Shown: positions 26,748 to 36,127 of the stretch, piece by piece
Position numbering within the stretch: position 1 is the stretch's first letter
Layout of the letters: each line of letters begins with the position of its first letter
From: Burkholderiales bacterium
GTDB taxonomy: Bacteria; Pseudomonadota; Gammaproteobacteria; Burkholderiales; Burkholderiaceae_C
Assembly (NCBI GenBank): GCA_028868825.1
Contig: JAGWTU010000047.1
Span: 1-41,738 of the forward strand
Length of the DNA stretch: 41,738 nt
Direction: 5' to 3'
Program-made: the position numbers and the translations under genes
The notes under the pieces: model-generated
What the model was told of the DNA's origin: nothing
What the model saw: the letters and a program-made list of their open reading frames with translations, nothing else
The model's database searches: none

Positions 26748-29525
26748 ATGATGGTTTCGAGAAAGCTCTGGGGAGTCGCCGCGCTGGTGCTGGCCGCATT
26801 GGCCGGTTGCGGCGGTGGCAGCAGCGGCGGTACGGCCGCGCCGACCCCGACACCCACGCCGACGCCGCCCGTGGCCGTGCCCACCGGGACCTCGCCGATC
26901 ACGCTGACCGCGGCGACGCCGGCGGCGACCTTTGCCGCACTCAAGCTCAAGGTCACGGTCGGGCGCGTGCAGGTCAGCGGCGCGCCGGTCGTCGATTTCT
27001 CGATCACCGACACCGACGGCAACGCCATCATCGGCTTCGGCAGCAAGGCGCAGTCGTCGACGGCGCCGGTGGCCAGCTACCCGAACCTCGCGTTCTCGCT
27101 CGCCAAGCTCGTCCCGGGTGCCAACGGCAGCCCGAGCAAGTGGGTCAGCTACATCGTCAGCACGGTGCCGACGACGACCGCCGCCGCGGCGCCGACGCGG
27201 CCGACCTCGGACAACACCGGCACCCTCGTCGACCACCAGAACGGCACCTACACCTACACCTTCTACCGCGACGTGACGCAGATGGCGTCCTTCGTCGCCG
27301 CGGCCAAGCTCACGGCGCCCAGCGTCGCCGCCGACCTCGGCGACCTCAGCTACGTGGCGAGCGCGACGCACCGGCTCGTCATGCTGGTCTCGGGCGCGGC
27401 GCCGGGCACCGGCACGAACACGCCGACCGCCACCGCCAGCGCGACCGCGGCCGTCAACCTCGCGACGCCGGTCAACGTCGTCTACGACTTCATCCCGGCC
27501 ACCGGGGCCGTCGTCGCCAGCACCGACCCCGAGCGCATCATCGTCTCCGCGGCCAGCTGCAACACCTGCCACGACAAGCTCGGCGGGCTCGTCGGCACGG
27601 CCAGCGCCGGCTTCCACGGCGGCAACCGCTACGACCCGCTGGTCTGCGTCGTCTGCCACACCGACCAGCGCAAGTTCGGCCGCAGCAACGTGACGTCGAC
27701 GAATCTCGCCTTCCCGGCCGGCTCGGCCACCTATGTCGCCGACCGCGCGACGGTCGGCGACCTGCCGGTGCTCGTGCACAAGCTGCACATGGGCGACGAA
27801 CTGGCCAAGCAGAACTACAACTTCGGCGGCATCGCGCTCAACGAGACCAAGTTCCCGCAGGACGTGCGCAACTGCGCCACCTGCCACGACGGTTCGGCGG
27901 CCGCCGCGCATCCGACGCCGCAGGGCAACAACTGGATGAATGTGCCCAGCGCGACGGCCTGCGGCGCCTGCCACGACGGCATGAATTTCGCGACCGGCAC
28001 CGGCGTCACGCTGGCCGACGCGGCCAAGGGCCTGACGGTGAGCACCTTCGGCCACATCGGCGGCGCGCAGCCCAACGATTCGCTGTGCGCGCTGTGCCAC
28101 ACGCCGCAGGTGATCGCCATCGACCACACGCCGGTGACGCCGCCCAACCCGGCCAACGTGCTGCTGGCCGGCGGCACCAACGCGAACACGAACGCGGCCT
28201 GGCTCGCCGGCAACACCGCGCATCTGCCGGCCGGCGCCATCGCCGTCACCTACGACCTCAAGAGCGTGAGCGTGAACGCGGCGAGCCAGCCCAGCCTGGT
28301 GTTCCGCATGCTGCAGAACGGCAGCCCGGTGGCGTTCAACTCGCCGAGCGTGAGCAAGGAGCTGTGGAACAACTTCGTCGGCTCGCCGAGCGCGTACTTC
28401 GTGTTCTCGGTGCCGCAGGACGGCATCGCCGCGCCGGCCGACTTCAACGCCTCGGCCTCGGGCTATCTGCGCAACATCTGGAACGGCACGGCCACCGGGT
28501 CCGGCGCGGGCACGCTCGCCGGGCCCGACGCCAACGGCTACTACACGGTGACGCTGACCGGCGTGAAGATCCCCGCCACGGCAGTGATGCTCACCGGCGG
28601 CATCGGCTACACCTACGGCCTGCCGAGCACGCAGCCGCTGACGCAGACCAACCTGCCGGCCTACCCGACGGCGGTCTCCAGCGTGACGCCTTCGCTGCTC
28701 ACGGGCGGGCTCGTCGTCGTCGCGCCCAATGTCCAGATGGTCGCCACCGGCTACACCGGCCGCCGCGCCATCGTCGACGGCAACAAGTGCAATGCCTGCC
28801 ACGTGCGCCTGGGCCTGTTCACGGGGTCGGCCTTCCACGCCGGCCAGCGCAACGACGGCGCCACCTGCGCCTGGTGCCACAACCCGCAGCGCACGAGCAG
28901 CGGCTGGTCGGCCGACTCGGGCTATTTCGTCCATGCGCTGCATGGCGCGTCGGCGCGCAGCCAGCCGTTCACCTGGCACGCGGCATCGACGACCGACAGC
29001 TTCGCGACGATCGGCTACCCCGGCATCCTCAGCGACTGCCAGACCTGCCACCTCGCCGGCACCTTCGACTTCAGTGCCGCGAACTCCGCCGCGGCGGTGC
29101 CGAACCGGCTCTACCGCACGGTGGCCACCGGCACCTTCAACGGCACGGTGACGGCGACCAACAACGCGCTGGCCGTGTATTCGCTGTCGCCGTACGTCGT
29201 CAAGGACGGCGTCACCAGCTACGGCAGCGGCTTCGCGTTCAATGCCGCGACGCAGGTGACGACACCGGCGAGTGCGACCTCGCTCGTCAATTCGCCGATC
29301 ACCGCGGTCTGCCTGGCCTGCCACGACAACGCGCTGGCCACCGCCCACATGTCGTCCAACGGCGGCCAGATCTACCAGCCGCGCGGCACGCTCGGTACGC
29401 CGGGCATCGTCGGCAGCGGCAGCGGCGCGCTCGGTGCGCTGAGCTCGGGCAACGGCGAGGCCTGCCTCGTCTGCCACGGCAGCGGCAAGGTCGCCGACAT
29501 CGCCGCCGTCCACCCGCATCCATGA
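26748..29525 (+). CDS. Decaheme outer-membrane lipoprotein cytochrome 2 (OmcA/MtrC family)
   Basis: 925 residues. The lipobox is LAGC (Cys21), followed by a Thr-Pro repeat linker (about 32-41). Ten CXXCH sites are split five and five by a beta domain, the first at 271 and the last at 906. Predicted to sit on the cell surface as a terminal reductase, or as a partner of MtrAB. The start is 26748 or the adjacent ATG at 26751; GGAGGG at 26738-26743 fits the second slightly better by spacing. First gene of the mtr-type operon; the stop overlaps the next reading frame. It aligns by eye with decaheme 1 (shared KWVSYI/L, TYTFYRDVT, FPQDVRNC-type and TGYTGRR stretches), so the two are paralogues. Confidence 0.92.
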   Translation: MMVSRKLWGVAALVLAALAGCGGGSSGGTAAPTPTPTPTPPVAVPTGTSPITLTAATPAATFAALKLKVTVGRVQVSGAPVVDFSITDTDGNAIIGFGSKAQSSTAPVASYPNLAFSLAKLVPGANGSPSKWVSYIVSTVPTTTAAAAPTRPTSDNTGTLVDHQNGTYTYTFYRDVTQMASFVAAAKLTAPSVAADLGDLSYVASATHRLVMLVSGAAPGTGTNTPTATASATAAVNLATPVNVVYDFIPATGAVVASTDPERIIVSAASCNTCHDKLGGLVGTASAGFHGGNRYDPLVCVVCHTDQRKFGRSNVTSTNLAFPAGSATYVADRATVGDLPVLVHKLHMGDELAKQNYNFGGIALNETKFPQDVRNCATCHDGSAAAAHPTPQGNNWMNVPSATACGACHDGMNFATGTGVTLADAAKGLTVSTFGHIGGAQPNDSLCALCHTPQVIAIDHTPVTPPNPANVLLAGGTNANTNAAWLAGNTAHLPAGAIAVTYDLKSVSVNAASQPSLVFRMLQNGSPVAFNSPSVSKELWNNFVGSPSAYFVFSVPQDGIAAPADFNASASGYLRNIWNGTATGSGAGTLAGPDANGYYTVTLTGVKIPATAVMLTGGIGYTYGLPSTQPLTQTNLPAYPTAVSSVTPSLLTGGLVVVAPNVQMVATGYTGRRAIVDGNKCNACHVRLGLFTGSAFHAGQRNDGATCAWCHNPQRTSSGWSADSGYFVHALHGASARSQPFTWHAASTTDSFATIGYPGILSDCQTCHLAGTFDFSAANSAAAVPNRLYRTVATGTFNGTVTATNNALAVYSLSPYVVKDGVTSYGSGFAFNAATQVTTPASATSLVNSPITAVCLACHDNALATAHMSSNGGQIYQPRGTLGTPGIVGSGSGALGALSSGNGEACLVCHGSGKVADIAAVHPHP

Positions 29526-29533
29526 GGTCGATG

Positions 29534-29920
29534 ATGGCCGTCCGCAACCTGTCCCTGATCGCCGCGCTCGGCGCACTCGCCTGCGCGGCCGCGGTCCACG
29601 CCGCGGCTCCGGCCGCCGGCGCGGTGGCCGCGGCGAGCGCCCCGGCGCGCCGCGCCGCCACGGCGGCCCAGCCCGCCGTGCTCGTCGACATCAACGGCGC
29701 CGACCGCAAGACGCTGATGACGCTGCCGGGCATCGGCGCCGCCGAGGCCGACAAGATCATCGCCGGCCGGCCGTATCTGTCGAAGGCCTTCCTGGTGACG
29801 AAGAAGGTGCTGCCGATGGACGTCTACCAGGGCATCCGCGGCGCCATCGTCGCGCGCCAGAAGAACCAGCCGCGTGCGGCGCGCGGCGCGTCGGCGGCGG
29901 CGCAGAAAGGCGCGTCATGA
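29534..29920 (+). CDS. Secreted helix-hairpin-helix protein, ComEA-like
   Basis: About 128 residues. An Ala-rich signal peptide and spacer are followed by one ComEA-type helix-hairpin-helix unit: VDINGADRKTLMTLPGIGAAEADKII, then ending in Lys/Arg-rich sequence. This fold binds DNA backbones non-specifically, as in the DNA-uptake protein ComEA, but single copies also occur in proteins that do other things. GAGG at 29524-29527 favours ATG 29534; ATG 29522, overlapping the previous stop, is in frame and equally possible. It is translationally coupled between two decaheme lipoprotein genes, an unusual place for such a protein. Function here is unknown. Confidence 0.8.
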   Translation: MAVRNLSLIAALGALACAAAVHAAAPAAGAVAAASAPARRAATAAQPAVLVDINGADRKTLMTLPGIGAAEADKIIAGRPYLSKAFLVTKKVLPMDVYQGIRGAIVARQKNQPRAARGASAAAQKGAS

Positions 29921-32223
29921 TCAAGCTCAAGCGTTACGGCCTGGCCGCGACGGCGGCGCTCGGCCTGCTGCTCGCGGGCTGCGGCGGCGGCGGCGGCGCG
30001 AGCCTGCCGGCGACGACCGTGAATCCGCCGTCGACGAGCGGCATCGCCACCGGCACCGCGGGTCTCACGGCGGCCAAGAGCCTGACGGTGACGATCACCA
30101 GTGTCACCGTGAGCGGGCCGCCGGTCGTCGATTTCGTCGTCACCAACGAGCAGAGCCAGGGCATGACCGGCCTGGCGGCGTCGGACCTGCGCTTCAACAT
30201 CGCCAAGCTCGTGCCCAGCGCCGGCGGCGGCCCGGCGAACTGGCAGAACTACATCAACCGCGCCAGCGGCGGCGCCGTGCAGGGCACGCAGGAGCGCGTC
30301 GCTACCGGCTACGCCCACGGCACGCTCGTCGGCCATGGCGGCGGCGCGTATACCTACACCTTCGCCACCGACATCACCAGCGCCACCGCCAACCCCTGCC
30401 CCAGCCCCTGCACCGATGCGGCCGGCAAGGCGCTCGACCTCAGCTACGCGCCGGCGCTGACGCACCGCGTGACGATCCAGCAGGCCAACGGCGCCTACCC
30501 GACGGCCAGCGGCATCTTCGACTGGGTACCCAACGGCGGGCCGGTCGTCATCGACCGCGACGTCGTCGCCACCGACAACTGCAACAGCTGCCACGCGCAG
30601 CTCACCGTGCATGGCACGCGCGTCGACACGCGGCTGTGCGTGACCTGCCACAACCCGGGTTCCTGGGTCGCCGGCACGCCCAACGTGACGGTCGACTTCA
30701 AGGCCCTCGTGCACCGCATCCACTACAACGATGCCGGCGCCGCGCTGCCCAGCGTGCAGGCCGGCGTGAAGAATCTCGTCAACGGCACCGACTTCTCGGC
30801 CGTCACCTTCCCGCAGGACGTGCGCAACTGCACGCGCTGCCACAACGCCAGCGGCGCGCAGACGCAGACGCTGACGGGCGCGAAGACGCTGTCGGTGGCG
30901 ACGCCGCAGGGCAACAACTGGCAGCAGGTGCCGAGCATCGCGGCCTGCGGCTCGTGCCACGACAACGTCTATTTCGGTGTCGCCCCCGATCCGGCGAAAC
31001 CGTACCAGACCAAGGCCCATGACGGCGGCGTGCAGGCCGACGACAGCACCTGCGCCGGCTGCCACGCGGCGGGCAAGTTCACCGGTGCGCAGGACATCGT
31101 CGTCGCGCACAGCCTGCCGGCGCAGCTGAAGTCGGCGGCGGCCAAGTTCTCGTTCAACATCCTCGGCGTCAGCCCGACGACGCCGGGTGCGAATCCGGTG
31201 ATCACGTTCTCCGTCACCGACCCGACGAACGGCAACGCGCCCTACGACATCAAGACCGCGGCGGCCTTCACGGCCGGCGGCGCGAGCACGCTGTCGCTGC
31301 AGCTGGCCTGGTCGACGAGCGAATTCAACAACGCCGCCAGCGGCCAGGCCTGGGGCCAGCCGATCTCGATCAACGCGCTGACGGCGGCGACGCCGGGCGG
31401 CACCGCGGGCACCTACCAGGTGACGTCGCCGGTGGCGCTGCCGGTCGGGCTGACGGGGTCGCTGCGCGTCGTCATGCAGGGCCATCCGGCCGGCGCCGTG
31501 ACGACGCCGGGCAGCTACGCCGACCGGCTCGCGGTGAAGAGCGTGTTCCGCGACGTCGCCGTCAGCGGCAGCGTGACGCCGCGCCGCGCCGTCGTCGACA
31601 TCGCCAAATGCGATGTCTGCCACGACGTGCTGAGCCTGCACGGCAACAACCGCACCGACGAGATCGGCGTCTGCGTGACCTGCCACAACCCGAACGCGAC
31701 CGATGCCGCCCGGCGTCCGGCCAGCGGCGCGGTCGACGGGCTCGCGGAACAGGCGATCGACTTCAAGACCATGGTCCACGGCATCCACGCCGGCCAGGCG
31801 AGCAAGGGCGGCTTCCGCAACCAGGGCCTCGTGGTCTACGGCTTCGGCGGCTCGGTCAACGACTTCAGCAGCGTCGTCTTCCCCGGCCGGCTGAACGATT
31901 GCAGCACCTGCCACATCGGCGCGAGCTACCAGCTCGGCGGCGTCTGGGCGGCCCCGGTGGCCGGCGGCATCCTCGGCACGACGGTGAGCTCGGCGGCCGG
32001 CGGCAAGACGCCGACGGCGAACCTGCGCAACTCGCCGACGGCGGCCGTCTGCTCGTCCTGCCACGACGGCGCGCAGGACCGCGCGCACATGCAGAACCCG
32101 GGCAACGGCGGCCAGTTCGGCGTCACCCAGGCGACGCTGGCGGCCGGTGCCGGCGAAGGCTGCGTGATCTGCCACGGGCCGGGCACCCTCTACGACGTGC
32201 AGACCGTGCACGCGGTGCCATGA
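29917..32223 (+). CDS. Decaheme outer-membrane lipoprotein cytochrome 3 (OmcA/MtrC family)
   Basis: 768 residues, the shortest of the three and closest in size to Shewanella MtrC/OmcA. The lipobox is LAGC (Cys22). Ten CXXCH sites fall in two pentaheme blocks, the first at 222 and the last at 749. A CPSPC pair lies in the first beta domain (161-165). It sits immediately upstream of mtrA and mtrB, so it is the best candidate for the MtrC-equivalent terminal of the conduit. The ATG overlaps the previous stop (ATGA). Confidence 0.92.
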   Translation: MIKLKRYGLAATAALGLLLAGCGGGGGASLPATTVNPPSTSGIATGTAGLTAAKSLTVTITSVTVSGPPVVDFVVTNEQSQGMTGLAASDLRFNIAKLVPSAGGGPANWQNYINRASGGAVQGTQERVATGYAHGTLVGHGGGAYTYTFATDITSATANPCPSPCTDAAGKALDLSYAPALTHRVTIQQANGAYPTASGIFDWVPNGGPVVIDRDVVATDNCNSCHAQLTVHGTRVDTRLCVTCHNPGSWVAGTPNVTVDFKALVHRIHYNDAGAALPSVQAGVKNLVNGTDFSAVTFPQDVRNCTRCHNASGAQTQTLTGAKTLSVATPQGNNWQQVPSIAACGSCHDNVYFGVAPDPAKPYQTKAHDGGVQADDSTCAGCHAAGKFTGAQDIVVAHSLPAQLKSAAAKFSFNILGVSPTTPGANPVITFSVTDPTNGNAPYDIKTAAAFTAGGASTLSLQLAWSTSEFNNAASGQAWGQPISINALTAATPGGTAGTYQVTSPVALPVGLTGSLRVVMQGHPAGAVTTPGSYADRLAVKSVFRDVAVSGSVTPRRAVVDIAKCDVCHDVLSLHGNNRTDEIGVCVTCHNPNATDAARRPASGAVDGLAEQAIDFKTMVHGIHAGQASKGGFRNQGLVVYGFGGSVNDFSSVVFPGRLNDCSTCHIGASYQLGGVWAAPVAGGILGTTVSSAAGGKTPTANLRNSPTAAVCSSCHDGAQDRAHMQNPGNGGQFGVTQATLAAGAGEGCVICHGPGTLYDVQTVHAVP

Positions 32224-32324
32224 GCGCGCCGGGCCGCTCCCAAGCGCTCATGCCGAAGCCCTTCAAGGGCGAAGGTACCCCAGTGAGCGGCGTACTCCAA
32301 TCTTCAGCCGATGGGCAGGTGGCG

Positions 32325-33362
32325 ATGAACATCCACAAGACGGCGGCGCGCGCGCTGCTGGTACTGGCGGCGCTGGTCGGCCCGGCGCTCGCCTGGTCGG
32401 CCGATGCGCCCGAAGCCTCGGCCTCCGCCGCGGTGGCCGCGGCAGCCTCGGCGCCCGCAGCCGCATCGGCGCCGGCATCGCGCGCGAGCCAGCAGGGCAC
32501 CGAGTACACCGAGAAGGGTGCCGACACCTGCAACGAATGCCACGACGCCGAGAGTTCGGACAACAACTGGCAGTACGCGGCGATCTTCCACGGCAAGCAT
32601 GGCCAGCGCAACAACCCGCGCGCGCCCTTCGGCCCCGGCGGCCTGCAATGCGAGGCCTGCCACGGCCCCGGCGCGCACCATGCGGGCAAGGGCTACAGCA
32701 AGAAGCTGTCGATCAACAGCTTCAAGCCCGATTCGCATTACAGCGTCGAGTACCGCAACCAGGCCTGCCTGGCCTGCCACGAGAACCAGAACCGCAACGC
32801 CTGGCACACCGGTGCGCACGAGCGCGCCGGCCTGGCCTGCACCGACTGCCACAAGATCCACCAGGAACGCGACAAGGTGCGCGAGCGCGCGACCCAGGCC
32901 CAGGTCTGCGAGGGCTGCCACAAGCAGCAGCGCGCCGATTTCGACCGCCCCTCGGCGCACCCGGTGCGCCAGGGCCGGCTCGTCTGCACCGATTGCCACC
33001 AGCCGCACGGCACGAGCAACCCCTCGATGCTCGTCGGCGCGACGATCAACCAGACCTGCTACAGCTGCCACGCCGAGAAGCGCGGCCCGCTGCTGTGGGA
33101 GCACGCGCCGGTGGCCGAGGACTGCACGCTGTGCCACCGCGCCCACGGTTCGGTGCGGCCGACGCTGCTCGTGCAGAGCCAGCCGCTGCTGTGCCAGCAA
33201 TGCCACAGCGTGGCCGGCCATCCGTCGGTCGCGCGCACCGCCGCCGGCCTGCCGGGCGGCGCGGCCGGGCCGTCGGTGTTCCTGCTCGCCGGGGCCTGCA
33301 CCAACTGCCATACGCAGGTGCACGGATCGAACCATCCGTCCGGTTCGAAGCTGCTGCGCTGA
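32325..33362 (+). CDS. mtrA: MtrA/DmsE-type periplasmic decaheme cytochrome c
   Basis: 345 residues: a Sec signal peptide (about 1-26), an Ala-rich spacer, then ten closely spaced CXXCH sites (first at 69-73). The size matches Shewanella MtrA and Sideroxydans MtoA (about 330). In the known complex this protein threads the MtrB barrel and carries electrons across the outer membrane. ATG 32325 is preceded by GCAGGTGG. The 101-bp gap from decaheme 3 contains a small GCCCTT/AAGGGC hairpin and no obvious promoter. Calls as DmsE or PioA would describe the same family. Confidence 0.92.
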   Translation: MNIHKTAARALLVLAALVGPALAWSADAPEASASAAVAAAASAPAAASAPASRASQQGTEYTEKGADTCNECHDAESSDNNWQYAAIFHGKHGQRNNPRAPFGPGGLQCEACHGPGAHHAGKGYSKKLSINSFKPDSHYSVEYRNQACLACHENQNRNAWHTGAHERAGLACTDCHKIHQERDKVRERATQAQVCEGCHKQQRADFDRPSAHPVRQGRLVCTDCHQPHGTSNPSMLVGATINQTCYSCHAEKRGPLLWEHAPVAEDCTLCHRAHGSVRPTLLVQSQPLLCQQCHSVAGHPSVARTAAGLPGGAAGPSVFLLAGACTNCHTQVHGSNHPSGSKLLR

Positions 33363-33395
33363 CCGCGGCGAGACGACGCGAGAGGACGCAAGATC

Positions 33396-35474
33396 ATGAC
33401 GACGACTTCCAGACCCTGGCTGATGCTCGGCGCGCTCGGCCTGCTGACGGCCGCCGGCCCCGCCGCGGCCGTCGACACCTCCGAGTGGAAATGCGAGACC
33501 TGCCCGGCACCCGACGGCGCCGCCGGCAGCGTCGAGGTCGGCGCCGCCTATGTCTCGTCGGCCTCGCAGCGCTTCGGCGACGAGACCGGCCTGGCGCGCA
33601 AGGGCGCCTATCTCGTGCTCGGCGGCGAACTGCGCTGGCGCGGCGTCGACGACCAGTGGCTCGACGCCCGCGCGAGCGACCTCGGCGACGACGCGCGCGC
33701 GCTGCAGATCGACGGCGGCAGGGGCGGGCGCTATGCGCTGCGCCTGAGCTACCGCGAGACGCCACGCTCGTTCGCCGACGGCGCCGTGACGCCGTTCCAG
33801 GGCGTCGGCGGCACGAACCTCGGTTTGCCGGCAGGCTATCCGGCGGGCAACACGGCGACGATGCCGCTGGCCTCGACGCTCGAGGGCGTGCGCATCGGCT
33901 ACCAGCGCTCGCGCCTGGCCGTCGACGCGACGGTGCCGGCGGGCGCGAACTGGAACGTCAGCGCCAGCCTCGTGCACCAGACGCGCGAGGGCACGCAACC
34001 GCTCTCGGCCGGCTTCTTCAGCAGCGCCGAGCAGCTCGTCGCGCCGCTGTCGCAGGAGAGCGATGACCTCGAGGTGGCGGCGAACTACCTCGGCCGCGAA
34101 TTCCAGGCCCGGCTCGCCTACCAGTACTCGGTGTTCCACGACCGCAACACGGCGCTGACCTGGAGCGACCCCTTCAGCTCGGGCACGCTCGGCGCGACCC
34201 AGGGTCAGCTCGCGCTGGCGCCCGACAACGAGGTGCACCAGATCAAGGCCTCGCTGGGCTGGCGCATCAGCCCGACGCTGCGCGCCAGCGCCGATCTGGC
34301 CAGCGGCCGCATGACGCAGGACCAGGGCTATCTGGCGTCGACGCTGAACCCGACGCTGCTCGTGCCGGGGCTGCCGGCGACCTCGCTGCACGGCGTCGTC
34401 GACACGGTCGACGCGGCGCTGCGCCTGAGTGCGAATCCGCTGCCCGGCCTGAGCATGGCCGCCAGCGTTACGCACGACGAGCGCAACAACCACACACCCA
34501 GCCTCGCCTACCCCTCGGTCTCGACCGATCTCTTCCTCGGCCCCAACTACAGCAACCAGCCCTACGGCTTCAAGCAGGACAAGGTCCGGCTCAGCGCCGA
34601 AGGCCATGCGGCGGCGAGCGCGCGACTGGGCCTCGGGCTCGATTACGACCATGTCGAACGCACGCTGCAGGAAGCGTCGAGCAGCCACGAGACGACGGTG
34701 TGGGCGCGTGTCGCCGGACGCGTCTCGGAGTCGCTGGGCGTCTCGCTCAAGCTCTCGCATGGCGACCGCCGCGTCGGCAGCTACGAGACCGTGGCCGCGA
34801 TCACCCCGGCCGAGAACCCGCTGCTGACGCGCTTCAACATGGCCAACCGCCTGCGCGACCAGATCAGCGCGCGCAGCGACATCAACCTGGGCGACAGCAT
34901 CGCCATCGGCATCGACTACAGCTACGCGCACGACGACTACCCCGATACGCTGATCGGCCTGAAGACGGGCCGCGTCTCGGGTCTGGGCGCCGATTTCAGC
35001 TGGGCCATCAGCGCCGACAGCCGGCTGACGATCTACGGCCACAGCGACTGGACGCGCTCGGCGCAGGCCGGCAGCCAGGCTTATGCGGTACCCGACTGGA
35101 TCGCCAGCACCAAGGGCAGTGCCGACCTCTTCGGCATCGGCGTGACGCAGGTCGTCATCAAGGACAAGCTCGACATCGGCGTCGACGTCGTCGGCATGCG
35201 CTCGCGCAACGACATCGCGGTCGACAACGGCGTGCCGGCGGCCGGTTTCCCGAGCCAGACGACGGCGCTCGACAGCTTCAAGCTGCGCGCGACCTGGCGC
35301 ATCAACGCCAAGATGGACCTGACGACGAGCTACTGGTACGAGCATTACGGCTCGGCCGACTGGCAGCTGCAGGGGTTGAACCCGGCCACGGTGCCGAACT
35401 ACCTCGCCCTGGGCGTGCAGCCGCCGCGCTACGACGTCAGCGTGCTGCGCATGGCGCTGCGCTACCGGTTCTGA
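33396..35474 (+). CDS. mtrB: MtrB/PioB-family outer-membrane beta-barrel
   Basis: 692 residues against about 697 for Shewanella MtrB. A signal peptide (1-25) is followed by the N-terminal CXXC pair WKCETC (C33, C36) typical of MtrB, then long alternating amphipathic beta strands. The C-terminus ends in RYRF, an aromatic residue as expected for barrel insertion by Bam. It should form the sheath that insulates MtrA in the outer membrane. Last gene of the operon, 33 bp after mtrA. Confidence 0.92.
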   Translation: MTTTSRPWLMLGALGLLTAAGPAAAVDTSEWKCETCPAPDGAAGSVEVGAAYVSSASQRFGDETGLARKGAYLVLGGELRWRGVDDQWLDARASDLGDDARALQIDGGRGGRYALRLSYRETPRSFADGAVTPFQGVGGTNLGLPAGYPAGNTATMPLASTLEGVRIGYQRSRLAVDATVPAGANWNVSASLVHQTREGTQPLSAGFFSSAEQLVAPLSQESDDLEVAANYLGREFQARLAYQYSVFHDRNTALTWSDPFSSGTLGATQGQLALAPDNEVHQIKASLGWRISPTLRASADLASGRMTQDQGYLASTLNPTLLVPGLPATSLHGVVDTVDAALRLSANPLPGLSMAASVTHDERNNHTPSLAYPSVSTDLFLGPNYSNQPYGFKQDKVRLSAEGHAAASARLGLGLDYDHVERTLQEASSSHETTVWARVAGRVSESLGVSLKLSHGDRRVGSYETVAAITPAENPLLTRFNMANRLRDQISARSDINLGDSIAIGIDYSYAHDDYPDTLIGLKTGRVSGLGADFSWAISADSRLTIYGHSDWTRSAQAGSQAYAVPDWIASTKGSADLFGIGVTQVVIKDKLDIGVDVVGMRSRNDIAVDNGVPAAGFPSQTTALDSFKLRATWRINAKMDLTTSYWYEHYGSADWQLQGLNPATVPNYLALGVQPPRYDVSVLRMALRYRF

Positions 35475-35480
35475 TTTCCG

Positions 35481-35498
35481 CGGCGCCCGGCCGCGCCG
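35481..35498. terminator. Hairpin between mtrB and tag, possible bidirectional terminator
   Basis: A 6-bp stem CGGCGC/GCGCCG with a 6-base loop occupies the 28-bp gap between two convergent genes. No T-run follows on either side, so the call rests mainly on position. Confidence 0.3.
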
Positions 35499-35502
35499 AA
35501 CG

Positions 35503-36108
35503 CTAGTCGCCGGGCCGCTTGAACTTGCGGCGCTCGGCGGCGACGCGCACGCGCCAGGCGCATGCGTTCGCGTGGTCGTTGACGAGGCCCATCGCCTGCA
35601 TGAAGGCGTAGACGGTGGTCGGGCCGACGAACTTCCAGCCGCGGCGCTTGAGGTCCTTGGACAGCGCGATCGATTCGTCCGAGGTCGACACCGAGGCCGT
35701 GCCGCCGGCGCCGCGCGGCTCGTGGCGCCAGAAATACGCCGCCAGCGAGCCCTCGGCGGCGACCATCGCGCGCGCCTGGCGGGCGTTGTGGATCGTCGCC
35801 TCGATCTTGCCGCGGTGGCGCACGATGCCCTCGTCGGCGAGCAGCCGCCGCACATCGCGTTCGGTGTAGCGGGCGACGACGTCGAAATCGAAGCCGTCGA
35901 AGGCGCGGCGGAAGTTCTCGCGCTTGGCCAGGATCGTGCGCCAGCTCAGACCCGACTGGAAGCCTTCGAGGCAGAGCTTCTCGAACAGGCGCCGGTCGTC
36001 GGCCACCGGCCGGCCCCATTCGTCGTCGTGATAGGCGAGGTATTCGGGTGTGGCGGCGCACCAGCGGCAGCGCAGCTGGCCGTCGGGTCCGGCGATGGTG
36101 TCCGACAT
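35503..36108 (-). CDS. tag: DNA-3-methyladenine glycosylase I
   Basis: 201 residues. Removes 3-methyladenine from alkylated DNA. Zinc-site residues are visible in CRWC...YHDDEWG at the N-terminus and NDHANAC near the C-terminus. The LFEKLCLEGFQSGLSWRTIL helix and GWKFVGPTTVYAFMQAMG stretch are diagnostic. The start at 36108 is set by the conserved N-terminus. Unrelated to the respiratory genes as far as can be seen. Confidence 0.94.
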   Translation of the reverse strand: MSDTIAGPDGQLRCRWCAATPEYLAYHDDEWGRPVADDRRLFEKLCLEGFQSGLSWRTILAKRENFRRAFDGFDFDVVARYTERDVRRLLADEGIVRHRGKIEATIHNARQARAMVAAEGSLAAYFWRHEPRGAGGTASVSTSDESIALSKDLKRRGWKFVGPTTVYAFMQAMGLVNDHANACAWRVRVAAERRKFKRPGD

Positions 36109-36127
36109 CGGGTTGGGTTCCTGCGGT

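Noticed and set aside
26568..29576. A 1002-residue open frame antisense to decaheme 2, and similar long frames antisense to menF/menD, decaheme 3 and mtrA/mtrB
   Set aside because: They consist of Arg/Ala/Gly-rich low-complexity sequence with no family features and lie opposite proteins with clear motifs. High GC leaves few stops on the opposite strand.
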